Assembly (NCBI RefSeq): GCF_000024125.1
Contig: NC_013222.1
Span: 992,001-1,056,000 of the forward strand
Direction of reading: 5' to 3'
DNA from: Robiginitalea biformata HTCC2501
GTDB taxonomy: Bacteria > Bacteroidota > Bacteroidia > Flavobacteriales > Flavobacteriaceae
DNA: 64,000 nucleotides
Shown here: piece by piece, positions 59,901 to 64,000 of the stretch
How the letters are laid out: each line of letters opens with the position of its first letter
How positions within the stretch are numbered: position 1 is the first letter of the stretch
The notes under the pieces: model-generated
Seen by the model: only the letters and a program-made list of their open reading frames with translations
What the model was told of the DNA's origin: nothing
Databases searched by the model: none
Translations under genes and position numbers: made by a program

Positions 59901-60971
59901 TTGCAAGCCAGCCTGAAGCACCCGAATTTCACATCTGCCATTTTGGAGTGGTACCGGATTCACCAACGGGACCTGCCCTGGAGGGGAAGCCGCGACCCGT
60001 ATGCCGTCTGGCTTTCGGAAATCATCATGCAGCAGACCCGGGTGGCTCAGGGAACCCCGTATTACCGCCGTTTCCTGGAGCGGTTCCCGGAGGTTTCCGA
60101 CCTGGCCACAGCCTCGGAAGAGGAGGTGCTCAAGCTCTGGCAGGGCCTCGGGTATTATTCCCGTGCCCGGAACCTGCATGCAGCCGCCCGGAAGGTGGCT
60201 TTTGAATGGGGCGGGAAGTTCCCCGAATCCTATAAGGGCCTGCTGGAGTTGCCGGGGGTGGGCCCCTACACGGCGGCGGCCATCGCATCCATCTGTTTTG
60301 AGCTGCCCCACCCGGTGGTGGACGGGAATGTCTTTCGGGTCCTCAGCAGGTATTTCGATGTCGATATCCCAGTGGATACAGGCCCCGGCCGAAGGCATTT
60401 CGACCAGCTCGCCAGGGAAGTCATGGATCCGGGGCAAATTGGCCGGTACAACCAGGCGCTGATGGAATTCGGGGCGCTGCAATGCGTCCCGGCCAACCCG
60501 GATTGCGCGAGCTGTCCGCTCGTGCAGAGCTGCGGGGCCCACGCGGCGGGTACCATTGGCCAACGTCCTGTAAAGCAGGGGAAAACCCGGATCCGCAAAC
60601 GGTATTTCCACTATGTGATGCCCATAGGCCCCGACTTGCAGACGCTCCTTATCAGGCGGGGCGGCCCGGGTATCTGGCAGGGGCTCTACGAATTCCCGCT
60701 TCTGGAACAGGAGGCAGACCCGACACCGGCGGAGATCGGGGCCCTGATCACCACCCACTGCGGGACCCGTACCACCATCGGCACAATTACCCGGTTCAAC
60801 GATGCGCCGCGGGTCCATAAACTCTCCCACCAGCACCTGTACACCACTTTTTGGCTCGCTCGTGCAGAGGGCCTTCCGGAGGGCGCCCTGCCGCTTTCCG
60901 AGGCGGAAGAACTGCCGGTCCCGGTCCTGATTGCCGAATTTATGGATACCGTTAAAAATTCGTACTTTTGA
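59901..60971 (+). CDS. mutY: A/G-specific adenine glycosylase
   Basis: MutY removes adenine mispaired with 8-oxoguanine. The 356-residue protein has WYRIHQRDLPWRGSRDPYAVWLSEIIMQQTRV (catalytic Glu), the helix-hairpin-helix LLELPGVGPYTAAAIA, the catalytic Asp in VVDGNVFRVLSRYF, the 4Fe-4S loop C-X6-C-X2-C-X5-C (CVPANPDCASCPLVQSC), and a C-terminal NUDIX-like domain for 8-oxoG recognition (LIRRGGPGIWQGLYEFPLLE). No in-frame ATG precedes the conserved part; TTG 59901 is the most likely start. mutY-ssb-gldE-gldD is a known flavobacterial gene order. Confidence 0.95.
   Translation: MQASLKHPNFTSAILEWYRIHQRDLPWRGSRDPYAVWLSEIIMQQTRVAQGTPYYRRFLERFPEVSDLATASEEEVLKLWQGLGYYSRARNLHAAARKVAFEWGGKFPESYKGLLELPGVGPYTAAAIASICFELPHPVVDGNVFRVLSRYFDVDIPVDTGPGRRHFDQLAREVMDPGQIGRYNQALMEFGALQCVPANPDCASCPLVQSCGAHAAGTIGQRPVKQGKTRIRKRYFHYVMPIGPDLQTLLIRRGGPGIWQGLYEFPLLEQEADPTPAEIGALITTHCGTRTTIGTITRFNDAPRVHKLSHQHLYTTFWLARAEGLPEGALPLSEAEELPVPVLIAEFMDTVKNSYF
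60963..60970 (+). promoter_or_regulatory. -7 promoter element of ssb
   Basis: TACTTTTG matches TAnnTTTG, overlaps the end of mutY and lies 16 nt before the ssb ATG, allowing separate expression of ssb. Confidence 0.5.
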
Positions 60972-60986
60972 CCCAATAACAAGTCT

Positions 60987-61457
60987 ATGAGCGGAACACT
61001 GAATAAAGTGATGCTGATCGGGCATCTGGGCGATGAGGTGAAGTTGCACTATTTTGAAGGAGGGAACTGCATTGGCCGGTTTCCCATCGCCACGAACGAA
61101 TCCTATACGAACCGGCAGACCGGGGAGAAAGTCACCAATACGGAATGGCATAACATCGTGGTTCGCAACAAGGCTGCCGAGGTATGCGAGAAGTACCTGG
61201 GCAAAGGCGACCTGATTTATGTGGAAGGCCGGCTGAAGACCCGCCAGTGGCAGGGGGAAGACGGCAATACGCGGTATACCACCGAAATCCAGGTGACGGA
61301 CTTCACCTTTCTGTCAAACCGTAACGACCCGTCGGGGAACCCGCAGGGCAACCCGCAGGCCCGGGAATCTTCGCCCGGGAGGACCCCGGAACCCAAGGGG
61401 AACGAACGTCCCGCCCCGGTGGATACCCCGGACGAGGAGGACGACCTTCCCTTTTAA
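60987..61457 (+). CDS. ssb: Single-stranded DNA-binding protein
   Basis: The 156-residue protein has the N-terminal OB fold (LNKVMLIGHLGDEVKLHYFEGGNCIGRFPIATNESY ... NTEWHNIVVRNKAAEVCEKYLGKGDLIYVEGRLKTRQWQGEDGNTRYTTEIQV), a flexible Pro/Gly/Asn-rich linker and the acidic C-terminal tip DEEDDLPF that recruits repair proteins. It follows mutY by 15 nt. Confidence 0.97.
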   Translation: MSGTLNKVMLIGHLGDEVKLHYFEGGNCIGRFPIATNESYTNRQTGEKVTNTEWHNIVVRNKAAEVCEKYLGKGDLIYVEGRLKTRQWQGEDGNTRYTTEIQVTDFTFLSNRNDPSGNPQGNPQARESSPGRTPEPKGNERPAPVDTPDEEDDLPF

Positions 61458-61475
61458 ATAAATAATCTTCGGCTA

Positions 61476-62804
61476 TTGGACCCCGAACCCTTACCCTTGG
61501 CAATCTTCCAGATCGGCGCGGATGTACTGCTGATCTCCAAACTTGCCCTGCTGGTGGTCCTGCTTGGCTGCTCGGCACTGGTGTCGGGGGCGGAGGTGGC
61601 CTTTTTCGGGCTTAGCCAGACCGAACTGAACGCCTTCCGGGATTCCGGGAGTACCCCGGGGGGGATTGTCTACCGGCTGTTGCAGAAGCCCAAGAAACTG
61701 CTCGCAACCATCCTGATTGCCAACAACGCCATCAATATCGGGATTGTGCTGCTGCTTACCGATGTGGGGGAAACCCTTTTTGCCACGGTAGACCAGGTCT
61801 ACCTGGGGGTGATATCCCTGCGTTTCGTCCTGGAAATCGTCCTGGCCACCTTCCTGATTTTGCTCTTCGGGGAAATCCTGCCTAAGATCTATGCGAACCG
61901 GAACCGGGAGGTGTTTGCCCTCCGCATGGCCTATCCCCTCAAGGCGCTCGATTTCCTCTTTACCCCGCTCACTGCCCCCATGCGGGCAGGAACCATCCTG
62001 TTGTACCGCCGTTTGGGCAAGCAAAAGTCCAACCTGAGCGTGGACCACCTCTCACAGGCCCTGGAACTCACCTCCGAGGGGGATACCACCAGGGAAGAAC
62101 AAAAGATTTTGCAGGGCATCGTCTCCTTCGGGAACACGGATACCAAGCAGGTAATGCGCCCGCGCATCGATATTTTCGCGCTCGACGAGGGGATGAAATT
62201 CCCGGAGGTACTCGAGGAAATCCGGAAAAACGGCTATTCCCGCATCCCGGTGTTTTCCGAAAACATGGACAACGTCCTGGGGGTGTTGTACGTAAAGGAC
62301 CTCCTGCCGTACCTGGACCGGAAAACGTTTAACTGGATCACCCTGATCCGGGAACCTTTCTTTGTGCCCGAAAACAAGAAGCTCGACGACCTGCTCCTGG
62401 AATTCCAAAACAAAAAGAACCACCTGGCCGTGGTGGTGGATGAATTCGGGGGGACTTCCGGGATCGTGACCCTGGAGGATGTTATCGAGGAAATCGTCGG
62501 GGATATCAGCGACGAATTCGACGACGAAGACCTGATTTATTCCAAACTCGACGATAAAAACATCGTCTTTGAAGGGAAGACCAACCTGAAGGATTTTTAC
62601 CGCGTCGCGCGGATTCCCGATACGGAACCTTTTGAACAGCGGAAAGGGGAGTCCGAAACCATTGCCGGGTTTGTCCTGGAAATTTCAGGGAACTTCCCGA
62701 AACGGGGCGAAACGGTCTTGTTCAACGAATACCGGTTCCTGGTAGAAAGCGTGGATAAAAAGCGACTGAAACAAATTAAAATAACTTTGCCGGATGATGC
62801 GTAG
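61476..62804 (+). CDS. gldE: Gliding motility-associated membrane protein GldE
   Basis: GldE belongs to the CNNM/HlyC-CorC-like membrane proteins and is needed for full gliding in Flavobacterium. The 442-residue protein has about four N-terminal transmembrane helices (LALLVVLLGCSALVSGAEVAFFG, LLATILIANNAINIGIVLLL, VLEIVLATFLILLFGEILPKIYA), a CBS pair (VMRPRIDIFALDEGMKFPEVLEEIRKNGYSRIPVFSE; LDDLLLEFQNKKNHLAVVVDEFGGTSGIVTLEDVIEEIVGDI) and a CorC_HlyC domain. Translation probably starts at TTG 61476. Its end overlaps gldD by 11 nt. Confidence 0.93.
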   Translation: MDPEPLPLAIFQIGADVLLISKLALLVVLLGCSALVSGAEVAFFGLSQTELNAFRDSGSTPGGIVYRLLQKPKKLLATILIANNAINIGIVLLLTDVGETLFATVDQVYLGVISLRFVLEIVLATFLILLFGEILPKIYANRNREVFALRMAYPLKALDFLFTPLTAPMRAGTILLYRRLGKQKSNLSVDHLSQALELTSEGDTTREEQKILQGIVSFGNTDTKQVMRPRIDIFALDEGMKFPEVLEEIRKNGYSRIPVFSENMDNVLGVLYVKDLLPYLDRKTFNWITLIREPFFVPENKKLDDLLLEFQNKKNHLAVVVDEFGGTSGIVTLEDVIEEIVGDISDEFDDEDLIYSKLDDKNIVFEGKTNLKDFYRVARIPDTEPFEQRKGESETIAGFVLEISGNFPKRGETVLFNEYRFLVESVDKKRLKQIKITLPDDA

Positions 62805-63348
62805 GATTTTTTTGCTTGCCGGGCTGATGCCGTTGATTTGGGGATGCGGGGAAGACCCCCTGCCGAAACCCCGGGCAATGCTGCGCCTGGAATACCCCCG
62901 GAAAGCCTACCGGGTACTGGAGTCCGACTGCCCGTTCCGGTTTGAATACAACCAGATGGCCTCCCGGGAATTCCGGGGAGACTGCGACCTCGTCCTGGAC
63001 TACCCCGAGATGAAAGGGTCGGTGTTTATCTCCTACAAGGCCGTGGACGGAAACCTCAGGTCGCTGCTTTCCGATGCGCAGAAACTATCCTACGAACACG
63101 TGGTGAAGGCGGACAACATCGTGGAACAGCCCTATATCAACCAGGAGGAAGCGGTATACGGGATGTTTTACGAAGTGCGCGGGGATGCCGCGTCCCAGTC
63201 CCAGTTTTACGTTACGGACAGCACGGACCACTTTGTAACGGGGTCCCTGTATTTTTACGCCAAACCGAACTACGACTCCATCTTGCCGGCCGCTGTCTAC
63301 CTGCAGAACGATATCCGCCGGATTATGGAGAGCCTGCGGTGGAAGTAA
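62794..63348 (+). CDS. gldD: Gliding motility lipoprotein GldD
   Basis: The 184-residue protein has a lipoprotein signal (FLLAGLMPLIWGCGED, Cys at residue 18), followed by PKPRAMLRLEYPRKAYRVLESDCPFRFEYN and SVFISYKAVDGNLRSLLSDAQKLSYEHVVKADNI, which identify GldD. It is needed for gliding and for the linked type IX secretion functions. The mature N-terminus with its Pro-rich start is typical. It begins within gldE and is followed by a dehydratase gene 12 nt downstream. Confidence 0.94.
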   Translation: MMRRIFLLAGLMPLIWGCGEDPLPKPRAMLRLEYPRKAYRVLESDCPFRFEYNQMASREFRGDCDLVLDYPEMKGSVFISYKAVDGNLRSLLSDAQKLSYEHVVKADNIVEQPYINQEEAVYGMFYEVRGDAASQSQFYVTDSTDHFVTGSLYFYAKPNYDSILPAAVYLQNDIRRIMESLRWK

Positions 63349-63360
63349 TCTTCCGGATCC

Positions 63361-64000
63361 ATGACTGAAACCCCGCATACCCCAGAGGACCACTATACCC
63401 CGGAAAGCCTGAAGGAGGCACATGAGCTGATTGTGCCGTATATTCACAGGACCCCGGTAATGCAATCCCGGCAGCTCAATGAACTCGCAGGCGCGGAATT
63501 GTTTTTTAAGGCGGAGAATTTCCAGCGCGGGGGGTCCTACAAAATCCGCGGGGCAACCCATGCCCTGATCCGGCTGAGGCAGTCGCGGGACGCAGGCGGG
63601 GTGGTGACGCATTCTTCGGGGAATTTTGCCCAGGCGCTGTCCCTGGCAGCCCGGAGCCTCGGGATGCAGGCGCATATTGTGATGCCCGAAAATGCCCCGA
63701 AGGTCAAGCGCGAAGCCGTTTCCTCCTACGGGGGGCAGGTGGTGTTGTGTGCCCCAACCCTGGAGGCGCGTGAAGCCGAAGCGGCGCGTATTGAACGCGA
63801 GACAGGTGCGGCGTTTATCCACCCTTCCAACGACCCGATGGTTCTGCTGGGGCAGGGGACTGCCTGCTTGGAACTACTGGAAACGCACCCCGAATTGGAC
63901 CGGGTAGTGGCCCCTGTGGGCGGGGGAGGCCTGTTGGCCGGAACCAGCCTGGCCTGTGCGTTTTTCGGCCGGGATTGTGAGCCGGTAGGGGCCGAGCCCC
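63361..64000 (+). CDS. PLP-dependent serine/threonine dehydratase or serine racemase, truncated by window end
   Basis: The frame begins at ATG 63361 (MTETPHTPEDHYTPESLKEA) and runs off the window after about 213 codons. It shows the fold-type II hallmarks: the PLP-lysine in GGSYKIRGATHAL, the substrate loop HSSGNFAQALSLAAR, HPSNDPMVLLGQGTACLELLE and the phosphate-binding glycine loop VAPVGGGGLLAG. The family deaminates serine or threonine or racemises serine; the motif reads best as serine racemase/threonine ammonia-lyase-like. The C-terminal part that would tell these apart is not in the window. Confidence 0.88.
   Translation, partial: MTETPHTPEDHYTPESLKEAHELIVPYIHRTPVMQSRQLNELAGAELFFKAENFQRGGSYKIRGATHALIRLRQSRDAGGVVTHSSGNFAQALSLAARSLGMQAHIVMPENAPKVKREAVSSYGGQVVLCAPTLEAREAEAARIERETGAAFIHPSNDPMVLLGQGTACLELLETHPELDRVVAPVGGGGLLAGTSLACAFFGRDCEPVGAEP

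Overview
The window looks like a piece of chromosome from a marine flavobacterium (Bacteroidota, Flavobacteriaceae) with unusually high GC. The clues are Bacteroidota-type promoters (-7 element TAnnTTTG) in front of many genes, almost no Shine-Dalgarno sequences, three CarboxypepD_reg-type TonB-dependent receptors plus a fourth receptor, DUF3108, DUF4270, DUF5689 and DUF2007 proteins, the gliding genes gldE and gldD behind mutY-ssb, and atpD-atpC standing apart from the other ATP synthase genes. Gene order and base composition recall Robiginitalea, but that is an inference from memory. I see no rRNA, tRNA, insertion sequence, phage or CRISPR array; this is mostly core chromosome with some accessory outer-membrane loci.

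Layout: 0.3-4.4 kb holds uvrC and a patatin/POTRA/beta-barrel protein. 4.5-11.0 kb holds aromatic amino acid catabolism (4-hydroxyphenylpyruvate dioxygenase, tryptophan 2,3-dioxygenase) with a DUF3108 protein, an M23 peptidase and pgi; between hpd and the DUF3108 gene lie a candidate small RNA and a short tandem repeat. 11.2-20.6 kb carries a large TonB receptor, two small genes, and a possible nucleic acid or phosphate-ester scavenging locus (nuclease-like lipoprotein, TonB receptor, DUF5689/lamin-tail lipoprotein). 20.7-31.6 kb is housekeeping: ankyrin protein, nitrilase-family amidase, Ig-like lipoprotein, comF, a coiled-coil membrane protein, glycyl-tRNA synthetase, another TonB receptor, an outer membrane protein, exonuclease III and an aldo/keto reductase.

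31.7-41.1 kb contains radA, a probably inactive esterase-fold protein, a flippase-like membrane protein, panD, panC, a half-size GT5 protein, a DUF4270 lipoprotein and glmS. 41.4-46.1 kb has a TonB receptor with a palindromic upstream region and atpD-atpC. 46.2-53.6 kb is the biotin locus: bioF, a DUF2007 zinc-ribbon protein and bioD, then a GT-C glycosyltransferase on the other strand, then bioA, a dedicated ketoacyl synthase and bioB. 53.7-64.0 kb has a cupin-like (JmjC-type) protein, recX, a six-hairpin glycosidase lipoprotein, RNase G, a 29-residue highly basic protein, an HU-family protein, mutY, ssb, gldE, gldD and the first part of a serine/threonine dehydratase.

Most worth following up: the ketoacyl synthase inside the biotin operon (possible unconventional route to the pimeloyl precursor), the three-hairpin RNA at 5.9-6.0 kb, the receptor/DUF5689/nuclease locus, the related short tandem repeats at 6.1 and 29.0 kb, the 29-residue basic gene, and several genes whose -7 element lies only 4-5 nt before the start codon (predicted leaderless mRNAs).
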